Below are positions 1 to 7,926 of a stretch of DNA of 34,997 nucleotides, in pieces. Origin of the DNA: Hyphomicrobiaceae bacterium. GTDB taxonomy: Bacteria > Pseudomonadota > Alphaproteobacteria > Rhizobiales > Hyphomicrobiaceae. The translations under genes were made by a program, and so were the position numbers. How positions within the stretch are numbered: position 1 is the first letter of the stretch; the number at the start of each line of letters is the position of its first letter. The stretch is taken from positions 1-34,997 of the forward strand of contig WBUN01000053.1 in the NCBI GenBank assembly GCA_008933705.1, written 5' to 3'. The notes under the pieces were generated by a model. It had not been told where the DNA came from. It did not search any database and saw only the letters and a program-made list of their open reading frames with translations.

Positions 1-31
1 CGCTGCAGATCTCAAGACCGTGGGCCGCCAT
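1..31 (-). CDS. Start of an unidentified gene running off the left edge
   Basis: On the minus strand an ATG at 31-29 is preceded by a clean Shine-Dalgarno GGAGG (plus-strand CCTCC, 37-41) with a 5-base spacer. The frame stays open to the edge and reads MAAHGLEICS. Ten residues are too few to identify a product. The gene points the same way as the DUF1127 gene upstream of it, with about 160 bases between them. The call rests only on the ribosome site and the open frame. Confidence 0.4.
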   Translation of the reverse strand, partial: MAAHGLEICS

Positions 32-192
32 CGCATCCTCCGAATCAATGCTTCCGTGCACCCCAATGATTCACAACCCACGCGCCCCGCAACTCACGAA
101 TGAGTCATTTCATCCGTGCGGCGGTATGATTTGAGATCGAGAAGTTCGCTCCAAGCATGCCGCGAACACCGGCGAATGCCTCGATCATCACC

Positions 193-441
193 CTAGTTCG
201 CGTCCGGCTTGTAGCAGAGCCGGCGCTCGCTGGGCTCGCCGTAGACGACCGACTCGATCTCGCTCCGATCGACGCCGATGTCGTGCAGCGTCTTCTCATC
301 GAGTGCCCGCAGCATGAAGACGGCAGCCCGCCGGCTACGGCTCTGCCAGTAGCTTCTCCACCAGCGGCCCAGGGCAGCCCTCAGACCGCGCAAGGCTTCG
401 GACGGTTCACCTGCGCGCAACATTGCCGTGCCGCATTTCAT
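193..441 (-). CDS. DUF1127 domain protein (YjiS-like)
   Basis: This is an 82-residue basic protein. Its C-terminal half carries the DUF1127 signature: an arginine-rich helix, then LRALDEKTLHDIGVDRSEIE (about residues 45-64). DUF1127 proteins are small, very common in alphaproteobacteria, and in the studied cases linked to RNA turnover, phosphate or carbon balance and stress. What this copy does cannot be read from sequence. The ATG at 441 is preceded by AGGAG with a 7-base spacer. It lies 55 bases after the 61-residue gene on the same strand, so the two are probably co-transcribed. The tail after the domain (YGEPSERRLCYKPDAN) is of unknown use. Confidence 0.85.
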   Translation of the reverse strand: MKCGTAMLRAGEPSEALRGLRAALGRWWRSYWQSRSRRAAVFMLRALDEKTLHDIGVDRSEIESVVYGEPSERRLCYKPDAN

Positions 442-496
442 GTCGCTGCTCCTGCTATTCCTGGTGCCCGGCGATCGGGCTCGACGCGCGATCCTC

Positions 497-682
497 TCAG
501 CGGCACATCTCCACGTGAGCGCCGGCGTGATCTCCGGGGAACGCTATTTCCCGCGTGCGCCGAGAGAACAGCGCCAGGAAAGCTTGGCGGATGGCTTCAC
601 CGCGCTCCCGATGCGCGCGCCGAATGAGGGCGCTTATGTCGTCGGGCGAGATCGGGTCGGTCATCTGGGGATAGCTAGACAT
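497..682 (-). CDS. Small hypothetical protein (61 aa) upstream of DUF1127 gene
   Basis: The chosen start is the ATG at 682, because GAGGA sits 8 bases upstream; earlier in-frame starts at 697 and 766 have no better ribosome site. The product contains DPISPDDISALIRRAHRERG (about residues 8-27) followed by EAIRQAFLALFSRR, a short amphipathic basic helix pair. It resembles the short helical partner proteins often encoded next to DUF1127 genes in rhizobia, but I do not recognise a named family. It is probably cytoplasmic, since no signal peptide or membrane segment is visible. It is likely the first gene of a two-gene transcript with the DUF1127 gene. Confidence 0.6.
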   Translation of the reverse strand: MSSYPQMTDPISPDDISALIRRAHRERGEAIRQAFLALFSRRTREIAFPGDHAGAHVEMCR

Positions 683-719
683 TTCAATATTCCTCATCTG
701 TGCGTACCGAGATGACGGC

Positions 720-748
720 AGAATATGTTGCTCTATTTCATGGAACAA
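720..748 (-). promoter_or_regulatory. Candidate sigma-70 promoter for the DUF1127 pair
   Basis: Read on the minus strand, TTGTTC (748-743), a 17-base spacer and TATTCT (725-720) form a plausible promoter about 38 bases before the start at 682. It lies in the 104-base gap shared with the divergent LysR gene, so that regulator could also bind here. It was found by eye; the -35 match is weak. Confidence 0.35.
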
Positions 749-786
749 ACGACAATACCTCGCCAATAGTTGAGGAAATCTAACGT

Positions 787-1737
787 ATGCGACGCCCGCT
801 GCCGCCGCTGAATGCCCTCAAGGCCTTCGAGGCCACGGCGCGCCACTTGAGCTTCTCGAAGGCCGCTGACGAGCTTCACGTGACCGCGGCCGCGCTCAGT
901 CACCAGATTCGCGGGCTGGAGGATCTTCTCGGCCTCAGGCTGTTTCACCGCCGTGCGCGCGCCATCGAGCTGACCGAGGCTGGACGCCTTATTCAGCCCG
1001 GCATTCGCGCCGGCTTCGAAAGCCTGCGCGTGGCGCTGGAGCAGCTCGATCGCACCAGGCAGGACCGTATCCTGGTGGTGAGCGCAACGCCGGGTCTCAC
1101 TGCGAAGTGGATCGTGCCCCGGCTGTACCGGTTCCTGGCTCGCCATCCCGATATCGAGGCGCGCATCTCGGCCAGTACAGGCTACGCGAACTTCGTCACC
1201 GATGGCGTGGACGTCGGCATACGGCTGAGCTCGGGGGTGCACCCCGACCTTTATGTGGAGAAGCTCTCCGACGAGTGGCTGCTCCCCCTTTGCAGCCCCC
1301 GGCTCCTGGAGGGTCCGGACGCGCTGCGCACCCCTTGGGACCTCCCCCGCTTCAATCTCATTCAGGTTGATCTGCCGGGCATCGTACCGACCTGGGAGGA
1401 CTGGCTGCGCACTGTGGGCGTGGAAGGCGTCGATACGACGCGCGGGCTGCGCCTCAACGTGGCCGATCATGCGCTCGATGCCGCGAGCGAAGGGGCGGGC
1501 GTCGTTCTCGCCTACAAGCTGGTGGCTGCGCGCGATATCGGGCTCGGCCGTCTGGTCGTGCCGTTCGGACCAGCGATTCCTGTGCCCGGCCGGTCCTATT
1601 TCTTCGTCTGTCCGAGGGGACACGAGAAGCGACACTCGGTGAAAGCGTTTCGCGACTGGGTGTTCGAGGAGATCAGGGAGACGGCCGCGCTCCTGGAGCA
1701 CGTGCCGGTCGGCTCGGGGGAGGTGCGCGGCACATAG
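787..1737 (+). CDS. LysR-family transcriptional regulator, GcvA-like
   Basis: This 316-residue protein has the usual LysR length and layout. The N-terminal winged helix-turn-helix starts PLPPLNALKAFEATARHLSF and includes LHVTAAALSHQIRGLEDLLG and LFHRR (residues 1-65). A linker helix follows, then a periplasmic-binding-protein-like effector domain (about 90-300). The PPLNALKAFEAAARH-type start is typical of the GcvA subgroup, which regulates glycine cleavage, beta-lactamase and many catabolic genes. GAGGAA lies 9 bases before the ATG. The gene is divergent from the DUF1127 pair and 61 bases upstream of the SDR gene on the same strand. Its target is therefore probably the SDR/crotonase unit or its own divergent promoter. 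The effector is unknown. Confidence 0.9.
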   Translation: MRRPLPPLNALKAFEATARHLSFSKAADELHVTAAALSHQIRGLEDLLGLRLFHRRARAIELTEAGRLIQPGIRAGFESLRVALEQLDRTRQDRILVVSATPGLTAKWIVPRLYRFLARHPDIEARISASTGYANFVTDGVDVGIRLSSGVHPDLYVEKLSDEWLLPLCSPRLLEGPDALRTPWDLPRFNLIQVDLPGIVPTWEDWLRTVGVEGVDTTRGLRLNVADHALDAASEGAGVVLAYKLVAARDIGLGRLVVPFGPAIPVPGRSYFFVCPRGHEKRHSVKAFRDWVFEEIRETAALLEHVPVGSGEVRGT

Positions 1738-1798
1738 CCGCCCGGGTATCCCCGGTGTGCAGCTCGCCGCGATAAGAGAGAGCTTTGGGAGGGCTGCC

Positions 1799-2566
1799 AT
1801 GCGCGGATTGAAAGGCAAGACGGCAATCGTCACCGGTGGTGCGGGCGCCATCGGTCGCGCCATCTGCCGGCGCCTGGCCGAGGAGGGCGTGAGGGTCGGC
1901 GTGTTCGACAAGGACGCCGCTGCGGCAGCGGCGGCTGCCGAGGCGGTGTCAGCCGTGGGGCCGCAGGCCGTGGCGCAGGAAGTCGACATCTCGAGCTTCG
2001 AGGAGGTTGCGGCCGCGGTTGCCGCGTTCGAGAGCGCCGCAGGGCCGACATCGATCCTCGTCAACAATGCGGGCTTCGACAAGTTCGCCTATTTCCTCGA
2101 GACCGGGCCTGAGCTTTGGGACCAGCTCATCGCCGTCAACCTCAAGGGGCCGATCAACCTGCATCACGCAGTGCTCAAAGGCATGCAGCAGCGGCGCGCG
2201 GGGCGGGTGATCAATATCGCATCGGACGCCGGCCGGGTCGGCTCGTCGATGGAAGCGGTCTACTCCGCGTGCAAGGGCGGCATCATCGCCTTCACCAAGA
2301 CCATGGCGCGCGAGATGGCGCGTTCGGGCGTCACGCTCAACGCCGTCTGCCCGGGGCCGACCGACACGCCGCTGCTGCAGGGCTTTCTCGGAGAGGGGGA
2401 GCATGGCATGAAGATGCTGGAGGCCTTGCGGGCCGCCGTCCCGATGAAGCGTCTGGGGCAGCCCGACGACATTCCGGGGATCGTGGCATTCCTTGCCAGC
2501 GACGATGCGGCCTACATGACCGGGCAGGTGATCAGCGTGTCCGGCGGACTGACGATGAACGGATGA
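1799..2566 (+). CDS. Short-chain dehydrogenase, BadH-like (2-hydroxycyclohexanecarboxyl-CoA dehydrogenase type)
   Basis: This is a 255-residue classical SDR. The TGGAGAIG nucleotide-binding motif is at residues 12-19, the NNAG motif at 89-92, and the catalytic residues are Ser142, Tyr155 and Lys159 (YSACK). The pattern of the second half, including NIASDAGRVGSSMEAVYSAC, CPGPTDT and a C-terminus ending VSGGLTMNG, closely follows BadH of Rhodopseudomonas palustris as I recall it. BadH oxidises 2-hydroxycyclohexanecarboxyl-CoA with NAD in cyclohexanecarboxylate degradation. An acyl-CoA alcohol substrate is therefore the best guess. The start at 1799 has GGGAGG 5 bases upstream; an ATG 42 bases earlier in frame lacks one. 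The crotonase gene follows 16 bases later. No other bad genes are visible, so the true pathway is open. Confidence 0.85.
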   Translation: MRGLKGKTAIVTGGAGAIGRAICRRLAEEGVRVGVFDKDAAAAAAAAEAVSAVGPQAVAQEVDISSFEEVAAAVAAFESAAGPTSILVNNAGFDKFAYFLETGPELWDQLIAVNLKGPINLHHAVLKGMQQRRAGRVINIASDAGRVGSSMEAVYSACKGGIIAFTKTMAREMARSGVTLNAVCPGPTDTPLLQGFLGEGEHGMKMLEALRAAVPMKRLGQPDDIPGIVAFLASDDAAYMTGQVISVSGGLTMNG

Positions 2567-2582
2567 GAGAAGAGAGGATTCC

Positions 2583-3392
2583 ATGACGCACCGGTACGCG
2601 CACTACAAGGCGCTGAAGTTTGCCCGCCCCAAGCCGCGCGTGCTGGAGGTGATCCTGTCCAAGCCCGGCAAGCTCAATGCGCTCGACGAGGTCGGGCATC
2701 GCGAGCTGGCCGAGGTCTGGCGTGACGTCGATCGCGATCCGGAAACGTCGGTTGCCGTCCTGCGCGGCGAGGGCGGCGCATTCTCGGCCGGCGGCGATCT
2801 GGGGATGATCGAGCACATGGCCGCCGACTGGCACGTGCGCACGCGGGTGTGGAAGGAGGCGAGCGATCTCGTCTACAACGTCATCAACTGCACCAAGCCC
2901 ATCGTCGCGGCGATCGAGGGCCCGTGCGTCGGGGCGGGGCTGGCCGCGGCCATGGTTGCCGACATCACCATCGCCGGCCGCAGGGCGCGCATCATCGACG
3001 GGCACACACGGCTCGGCGTGGCGGCGGGCGATCATTCCGCGATCGTGTGGCCGCTGCTGTGCGGCATGGCCAAGGCCAAGTACTACCTCATGCTGTGCGA
3101 TGCGCTGACCGGCGAGGAGGCGGAGCGCATCGGCCTCGTCTCCATGGTGGCGGACGACGGCAAGGTGGTCGAGACGGCGCTCGGCGTCGCCGAGCGGCTC
3201 GTCGACGGCCCCCCCGCCGCCATCCGCTGGACCAAGATGGCCCTCAACAACTGGCTGCGCATGGCCGGGCCGACCTTCGATGCCTCCCTTGCCATGGAGT
3301 TCATGGGCTTCTCGGGCCCCGAGGTGCGCGAGGGCATGACGGCGTTGAAGGAGAAACGCCGGCCGCGGTTCGATCCGAAGGATCCGTTCTGA
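2583..3392 (+). CDS. Crotonase-fold (enoyl-CoA hydratase/isomerase family) protein lacking both usual catalytic Glu
   Basis: This is a 269-residue crotonase-superfamily protein. The CoA and oxyanion-hole elements are present: [11 protein letters not shown] near residue 28, AFSAGGDLG near 63 and [13 protein letters not shown] near 113. In bona fide enoyl-CoA hydratases two glutamates activate water. The first falls in the G-G-G-x-E segment, where this protein has Ala (GAGLAAAM). The second falls in the P-E-x-x-x-G segment, where it has His (DGHTRLG). It may therefore be a hydrolase, isomerase or decarboxylase rather than a hydratase. The ring-opening hydrolase BadI is also a crotonase, but this sequence does not look like BadI. 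The gene is the second of an apparent operon with the BadH-like SDR and starts 16 bases after it. Confidence 0.85.
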   Translation: MTHRYAHYKALKFARPKPRVLEVILSKPGKLNALDEVGHRELAEVWRDVDRDPETSVAVLRGEGGAFSAGGDLGMIEHMAADWHVRTRVWKEASDLVYNVINCTKPIVAAIEGPCVGAGLAAAMVADITIAGRRARIIDGHTRLGVAAGDHSAIVWPLLCGMAKAKYYLMLCDALTGEEAERIGLVSMVADDGKVVETALGVAERLVDGPPAAIRWTKMALNNWLRMAGPTFDASLAMEFMGFSGPEVREGMTALKEKRRPRFDPKDPF

Positions 3393-3507
3393 TCTGGTAT
3401 GCGAATTCCGGGGCTTGCGCCCGGAAACGGCAATTCCGACATCGGCTCTTGAGATTTGATGGTCGTGGCCATGTGTGGCCGGGCGCGGCCGCTTTCCGGA
3501 GGTCATT

Positions 3508-4065
3508 GTGTCGAAGCTTCAATCGCAAGGCGTACACCACGTCACGCTGGTCGGTGCGGACCGGCAGACATCGATGGATTTCTGGCAGGGCGTGCTCGGC
3601 ATGGCATTCGTGTTCGAGCAGCCCAACCTCGACGACCCCGAGCAGAACCATCTCTACTTCGATCCGGGCGACGGGCGGCTGATCACGATATTCACCAACG
3701 AATCCTGGAAGCCCGACCGCACGCCGAACCCGACCGGCATCGGCAATGTCCACCATCTGGCTTTCGCGGTGTCGCGCGCGACCTACACGCAGGCGGCGAC
3801 GAGGCTCAAGGAGCTTGGCATCCCCAATTCGGGCGAGGTCGACCGCGGCTTCATGTACTCGATCTACTTCCGCGATCCCCTGGGGCAGCTCCTGGAGCTG
3901 GCAAGCTACAAGTTCGAGCCGCCGGCCGGCGCGACCCATGCCGACGTGCTGCGCGAGGCGCACAACATCCGTGTCGCGCGCGGCGCCTACAACATTGCCG
4001 ACGAGCACCTGGCCGATGCCATCGAGCTGCTGTCGCAGAAGCCCGCCCCGAAGGTGTCGCAATAG
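3508..4065 (+). CDS. VOC (glyoxalase/dioxygenase superfamily) protein
   Basis: This 185-residue protein has two beta-alpha-beta-beta-beta modules of the vicinal oxygen chelate fold. The metal-ligand positions are readable: His in GVHHVTLVG near the N-terminus, His in NVHHLAFAV (about residue 77) and Glu in GQLLELASYKF (about residue 131). This pattern suits ring-cleaving dioxygenases or glyoxalase-like isomerases. A GTG start at 3508 is chosen because GGAGG lies 5 bases upstream; the frame is open further back without a ribosome site. The gene follows the crotonase by 115 bases on the same strand. A role in a shared catabolic route is an inference only. The C-terminal 45 residues extend past the fold. 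Confidence 0.8.
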   Translation: MSKLQSQGVHHVTLVGADRQTSMDFWQGVLGMAFVFEQPNLDDPEQNHLYFDPGDGRLITIFTNESWKPDRTPNPTGIGNVHHLAFAVSRATYTQAATRLKELGIPNSGEVDRGFMYSIYFRDPLGQLLELASYKFEPPAGATHADVLREAHNIRVARGAYNIADEHLADAIELLSQKPAPKVSQ

Positions 4066-4066
4066 C

Positions 4067-4537
4067 TCAGGCCGCGCTGCTGGTGGTTGCGCGATGGCGC
4101 CGCTCGGCCTCGCGTGCCAGGTCGGCCAGATCGGCTATGAGCTGCCGTTTGATCGTGCCAAGCAGCAGCCATGCGAGGGGCGCCAGCAGCCTTGCCGAGG
4201 TCGCAATGGGCAGGCCCTCGAAAACGAGCGTCATCAGGGTGCGGCTGCCTTCCGGCTCGAAGGTGTGCTCCGCGCGATACTCGGTGCCGTGGGCGAATGC
4301 CGTGAGCACGAGGCGACGCGGCGGATCGATGTCGGCAACCGTCAGCTCCTCTGTCGCGCGCCGGCCGAACATCGACCGCGTCTCGCGGAAGCGCGTGCCC
4401 GGCTGCAGGGAGCCGGGCGTCAGCACTTCGACGTGCTCGACAGCCGAGATGAAGCGCGGCCAGTTGGTGATATCGGTGGCGGCCTCGAAGGCTGTTTTCT
4501 GCGGCGCCGTCGTCACGGCTTCGACGCTGATCTGCAT
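4067..4537 (-). CDS. SRPBCC-family (START-like) protein
   Basis: This is a 156-residue protein with the hot-dog-like ligand pocket family layout. It starts MQISVEAVTTAPQKTAFEAA, followed by DITNWPRFI, the short helix after strand 1 typical of polyketide-cyclase/SRPBCC proteins. The sheet strands follow, then a long C-terminal helix with LLLGTIKRQLIADLADLARE. Such proteins bind hydrophobic ligands; no substrate can be named. The start at 4537 has GAGG 5 bases upstream. An in-frame ATG at 4564 also exists but has no ribosome site. The gene faces the VOC gene, with one base between the stop codons, and is divergent from pirin. Confidence 0.75.
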   Translation of the reverse strand: MQISVEAVTTAPQKTAFEAATDITNWPRFISAVEHVEVLTPGSLQPGTRFRETRSMFGRRATEELTVADIDPPRRLVLTAFAHGTEYRAEHTFEPEGSRTLMTLVFEGLPIATSARLLAPLAWLLLGTIKRQLIADLADLAREAERRHRATTSSAA

Positions 4538-4616
4538 GATGCCTCGCGTGCTCCCGCTAGGCATGCGGGCATGGCTAATCTAAGTTGATACGGGGGCTGG
4601 GGAAAGGACGAGAAAC

Positions 4617-5534
4617 ATGAGCTGGCAGCCTTCCGACGATCCCGTTCCCGGCGACAAATCTCCCTGCGACGCGGTCGAGCAGGTCATCGTTCCGCGCGCT
4701 CGCGATCTGGGCGGCTTCGAGGTGCGTCGTGTGCTTCCGGCGGCGAGGAAGCAGATGGTCGGTCCGTTCATCTTCTTCGACCAGATGGGTCCGGCCGAGT
4801 TCCTGATCGGCAACGGCATCGATGTCAGACCGCACCCGCATATCGGTTTGGCGACCGTCACCTATCTGTTCGAGGGCGAGGTATTCCATCGCGACAGCCT
4901 TGGATCGGAGATCGCGATCCGGCCGGGCGAGGTGAACCTGATGACGGCCGGACGCGGCATCGTGCATTCCGAGCGCGAGACGACCGAGGCCAAACAGCGC
5001 ACGCGGCGCCTGTTCGGCATCCAGGCCTGGGCCGCTTTGCCCCAGTCGCACGAGGAGGCGGCACCGGCGTTTGTCCACCACGGGGCCGATGAGCTGCCGC
5101 GCGTCACCGGAGAAGGCAAGCGCGTGCGACTCGTCATGGGCAGCGCCTACGGAGCGCGCTCACCGGTCGAGTTTCCGCACGATGCCTTGTTTGCCGAGGC
5201 GGTGCTGGCGCCCGGCGCCGTGCTGCCTCTGGATGCCGAATACGATGAGCGCGCCGTCTACGTTGCTTCCGGCGAAATCGACGTCGGCGGGCAGAGCTTC
5301 ACGGCCGGGCGCCTCCTCGTCTTCAAGCCGGGGGACCGCGTGTCGATCCTCGCCACGGCGCAATCCCGGCTGGTGGTGTTGGGCGGGGAGCCCATGGACG
5401 GGCCGCGGCATATCTGGTGGAACTTCGTCTCCTCCCGCAAGGAGCGCATCGAGCAGGCCAAGGAGGACTGGCGCACCAAGCGCTTTGCGCTGGTGCCGGG
5501 CGACGAGAAGGAATTCATTCCGCTGCCGGACTGA
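4617..5534 (+). CDS. Pirin-family bicupin protein
   Basis: This 305-residue protein has the two cupin domains of the pirin family. The metal site is readable: RPHPHIG gives His73 and His75, and GIVHSERE gives His117 and Glu119. That matches the H-x-H...H-x-E pattern of human pirin and of bacterial YhhW-type quercetinases. It is a cytoplasmic non-heme iron protein. Members may act as redox-sensitive co-regulators or as quercetin 2,3-dioxygenases. The C-terminal cupin (from about residue 190) contains GEIDVGGQSFTAGRLLVFKP. The ATG at 4617 is preceded by GGAAAGGACG. It is not clearly in an operon; the SRPBCC gene is divergent. Confidence 0.9.
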   Translation: MSWQPSDDPVPGDKSPCDAVEQVIVPRARDLGGFEVRRVLPAARKQMVGPFIFFDQMGPAEFLIGNGIDVRPHPHIGLATVTYLFEGEVFHRDSLGSEIAIRPGEVNLMTAGRGIVHSERETTEAKQRTRRLFGIQAWAALPQSHEEAAPAFVHHGADELPRVTGEGKRVRLVMGSAYGARSPVEFPHDALFAEAVLAPGAVLPLDAEYDERAVYVASGEIDVGGQSFTAGRLLVFKPGDRVSILATAQSRLVVLGGEPMDGPRHIWWNFVSSRKERIEQAKEDWRTKRFALVPGDEKEFIPLPD

Positions 5535-5579
5535 GGATGTCGTCGAGGACTCCGCGGGAGTGGTGGAGGAGCAGTCAAG

Positions 5580-5602
5580 CCGTTCCGGCGATGGCGGAAC
5601 GG
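5580..5602. other. Inverted repeat (8-bp stem) before the TPR gene
   Basis: CCGTTCCG and CGGAACGG (5580-5587 and 5595-5602) are perfect inverted arms around a 7-base loop. No T-run follows on either strand, so it is not an obvious intrinsic terminator. It lies between pirin and the TPR gene, 22 bases before the latter's start, and could be a protein-binding site or an RNA hairpin. Confidence 0.4.
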
Positions 5603-5624
5603 GAGAGGGCGTTGAGAGGAAGTG

Positions 5625-7025
5625 ATGGACTTCGGCTGGCTGCTGGCAGGGGCGGTCAACTCGATTGTCGTCGGCGCAAGATGGCTCGGACGGCAGGAGG
5701 CAAGCACGCTGGCATCGCTGAGCGGGGTCGTGGCGCTGGTCTGGGTCGTGGGAGCCCTGGGCCGGCGCTGGCGGCGGCGCAGCACCGCCAGGAAGATTGC
5801 ATCGGAGAAGCTGGGCGACGAGGCCCGTGCCCTCAAGGAGCGGTTGCGTCAACGGCTGGCCGAGCCCGCGGGGATTCTCCCCGACGTAGTCATCGGCGCC
5901 CCAACCATGGGGGCGAGCCAGGCGTTCGAAAGGGACATGGAAGCTGCGGCCAAGACCATGCTGATCGAGGCTGGTGGGCATCGCGCGAAGGCGAAGCGAG
6001 TGCTGCGCAGTCGCCTGGATGGCAACGGGGCGTTGAATGGCAGCGAGATCGGCTACTGGCGCCAGCTCGGTGCGCTGTCGCTGCTCGACAGCACGCACGA
6101 TGCGCTCGCCGCCTACTCACGTGCGGCCGATCTGGCCCCCAATGATCCGGAGGGGCAGATGCTGTTCGGCGTGCTCTCGCTGCGCGCCGGCAAACTCGAT
6201 GCCGCGGAGGCAGCTTTCCGGCGCCAGATCAGGCTCGGCGGCGCCGAGGACGGCGGGCTGGCCCGCTACCGGGGCGGGACCATGCTGGGCGATGTGTTCG
6301 TCGCCAGGGCTGCGTTCGACGATGCGCTCAACGCCTACCAGGACGCCCAGCGCGAGGTCATGGCCTTGCTGGAGAAGGACCCTGAAAATCCCGCCCTGCA
6401 ACGGGACCTGTCCGTGACCTGCGATCGCGTCGGCGACGTGCTTGTGGGCAAGGGCGATCTCGACGCGGCGCTCGAGAGCTACCGGTGCGGCCTCGGCATC
6501 GCGGAAACGCTCGCCAAGCGCGATCCGAAGCACGCAGGCTGGCAGCGTGATCTTTCGGTCAGCCACGACCGCATCGGTGAGATCCTGATCAAGACGGGCG
6601 ATCTCGCCGGAGCCCTGGAGAGCTTCCGCCAGGGGCTTGCCATCGCCGAGCGCCTGGCTGCGAGCCACGCACACGACCTGGAATGGCAATGGGATCTTTC
6701 CCTGAGTCACGATCGCGTCGGCGATGTGCTGGCCGCCATGGGCAAACCCGCGGAAGCGCTGGAGAGCTATCGCCGCGGGCTCGCCATCGCGGAAGAAGTG
6801 GCGCCGCAAGATCCTGCCAACTTCGCGCGCCAGCGCGAGCTTGCCGTCAGCTACCACAAGGCCGGCTTGATCGAGGCCGCATGCCAGAACAGCGACGAGG
6901 CCCGTGATCTGCTGGAAAAGGGCCGTGCCATCATCGCGCGCCTTGAGCGCATCGCCTCGTATCGGGCGCAGTGGCGCTCGGACCTGTTGCGCTTCGACAC
7001 GGCGCTGAGGGCGCTGGGGCCTTGA
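5625..7025 (+). CDS. Membrane-anchored tetratricopeptide (TPR) repeat protein
   Basis: This is a 466-residue protein. A hydrophobic N-terminal stretch (about residues 27-46, TLASLSGVVALVWVVGALG) followed by arginines suggests one membrane anchor. TPR-like helices (LAAYSRAADLAPNDPEGQML and onward) begin near residue 160. The C-terminal part has repeats with an exact 48-residue period: QRDLSV at 259, QRDLSV at 307, QWDLSL at 355 and QRELAV at 403, each with a (D/Y)RxG and an ALESYRxGLAIAE element. This repeat style is common in rhizobial proteins of unknown role and normally serves protein-protein contact. ATG 5625 is preferred over GTG 5622 because AGAGGA lies 5 bases before it. The gene is convergent with sseA, 22 bases apart. 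No enzymatic motif is seen. Confidence 0.8.
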   Translation: MDFGWLLAGAVNSIVVGARWLGRQEASTLASLSGVVALVWVVGALGRRWRRRSTARKIASEKLGDEARALKERLRQRLAEPAGILPDVVIGAPTMGASQAFERDMEAAAKTMLIEAGGHRAKAKRVLRSRLDGNGALNGSEIGYWRQLGALSLLDSTHDALAAYSRAADLAPNDPEGQMLFGVLSLRAGKLDAAEAAFRRQIRLGGAEDGGLARYRGGTMLGDVFVARAAFDDALNAYQDAQREVMALLEKDPENPALQRDLSVTCDRVGDVLVGKGDLDAALESYRCGLGIAETLAKRDPKHAGWQRDLSVSHDRIGEILIKTGDLAGALESFRQGLAIAERLAASHAHDLEWQWDLSLSHDRVGDVLAAMGKPAEALESYRRGLAIAEEVAPQDPANFARQRELAVSYHKAGLIEAACQNSDEARDLLEKGRAIIARLERIASYRAQWRSDLLRFDTALRALGP

Positions 7026-7047
7026 AGCCTCATCCCGACTCCGCCCC

Positions 7048-7911
7048 TCAGCGGGCAGGACCGGTCTCGATCGGCAGGCTGGGGTCGGCGCCCCATTCGG
7101 TCCACGAGCCGTCGTAGACGGCGGCATCGGGACGCCCGATCATGGCGAGCGCCAGCGCCACGACGCCGGCGGTCACGCCGGAGCCGCACGAGGCGACCAC
7201 CGGCCTGGCCGTGTCCACACCGGCCTCAGCGAAGATCCGCCGCAGCTCGGCGACGGACTTCAGCGTGCCGTCGCCATTGAGGAGCGTCGTGAACGGCACG
7301 TTGCGGGAGCCAGGGATATGTCCCGAACGCAGGCCTGCGCGCGGCTCGGGTGCGGTGCCCTCGAAACGTCCGGCGGAGCGGGCGTCGACGATCTGCGCCG
7401 ACGGACTGCCGGCCAGCGCCTTCACGTCGTTGACATCGCGCACGAATTCGCCGTGGAAGCGGGGCGTGAAGTGGCGCTCGCTGCGGGGAGCGGGCCGGCC
7501 GTCCTCGCAGGGGCGTCCCTCGGCTTTCCACTTCTTCAGGCCGCCGTTCAGGACGGCCACGTCGGTGTGTCCCATCACGCGAAAGGTCCACCACACGCGG
7601 GCCGCCGAGTAGAGGCCCTCGCTGTCGTAGGCGACGACGCGCATGCCGTCGCCGATGCCCATCTTCTTCATGCGGCTGGCGAACTTCACGGTGGAAGGCA
7701 GCATGTGCGGCAGCGGCGACGTCTCATCGGCTATGTCGTTGATGTCGAAGAACAGCGCGCCCGGGATGTGCTCGGCGAGGTATTCCGCCTTCGCGTCCCG
7801 TCCGGCGTTCGGCAGGTGCATCGAGCCGTCGAGAATGACGAGATCGGGCGCATCGAGGTGGCGCGCCAGCCAATCGGTCTCCACGATCCAGTTTGCCACG
7901 GCATCCTGCAT
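7048..7911 (-). CDS. sseA: 3-mercaptopyruvate sulfurtransferase
   Basis: This is a 287-residue tandem-rhodanese protein. The inactive N-terminal domain holds LVILDGS and GGLKKWKAEG; the catalytic C-terminal domain holds QIVDARSAGRFEG. The active-site loop CGSGVTA is at residues 242-248, with Cys242 as nucleophile. CG(S/T)GVTA marks mercaptopyruvate sulfurtransferases, as opposed to the CRKG-type loop of thiosulfate sulfurtransferases. It would transfer sulfur from 3-mercaptopyruvate to thiol acceptors or cyanide in the cytoplasm. It is the last gene of a minus-strand operon, 15 bases after alaX, and its AGGAGG ribosome site overlaps the alaX stop region. Co-transcription with cysteine synthase fits a role in cysteine sulfur handling. 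Confidence 0.92.
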   Translation of the reverse strand: MQDAVANWIVETDWLARHLDAPDLVILDGSMHLPNAGRDAKAEYLAEHIPGALFFDINDIADETSPLPHMLPSTVKFASRMKKMGIGDGMRVVAYDSEGLYSAARVWWTFRVMGHTDVAVLNGGLKKWKAEGRPCEDGRPAPRSERHFTPRFHGEFVRDVNDVKALAGSPSAQIVDARSAGRFEGTAPEPRAGLRSGHIPGSRNVPFTTLLNGDGTLKSVAELRRIFAEAGVDTARPVVASCGSGVTAGVVALALAMIGRPDAAVYDGSWTEWGADPSLPIETGPAR

Positions 7912-7926
7912 GTTTCCCGTTTCCTC

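Noticed and set aside
733-2082. Open frame of 449 codons on the minus strand over the LysR and SDR genes
   Set aside because: It lies antisense to two genes with clear family motifs; no motif of its own.
5580-5602. Intrinsic terminator after pirin
   Set aside because: The hairpin is good but no T-run follows on either strand, so it is listed only as an inverted repeat.
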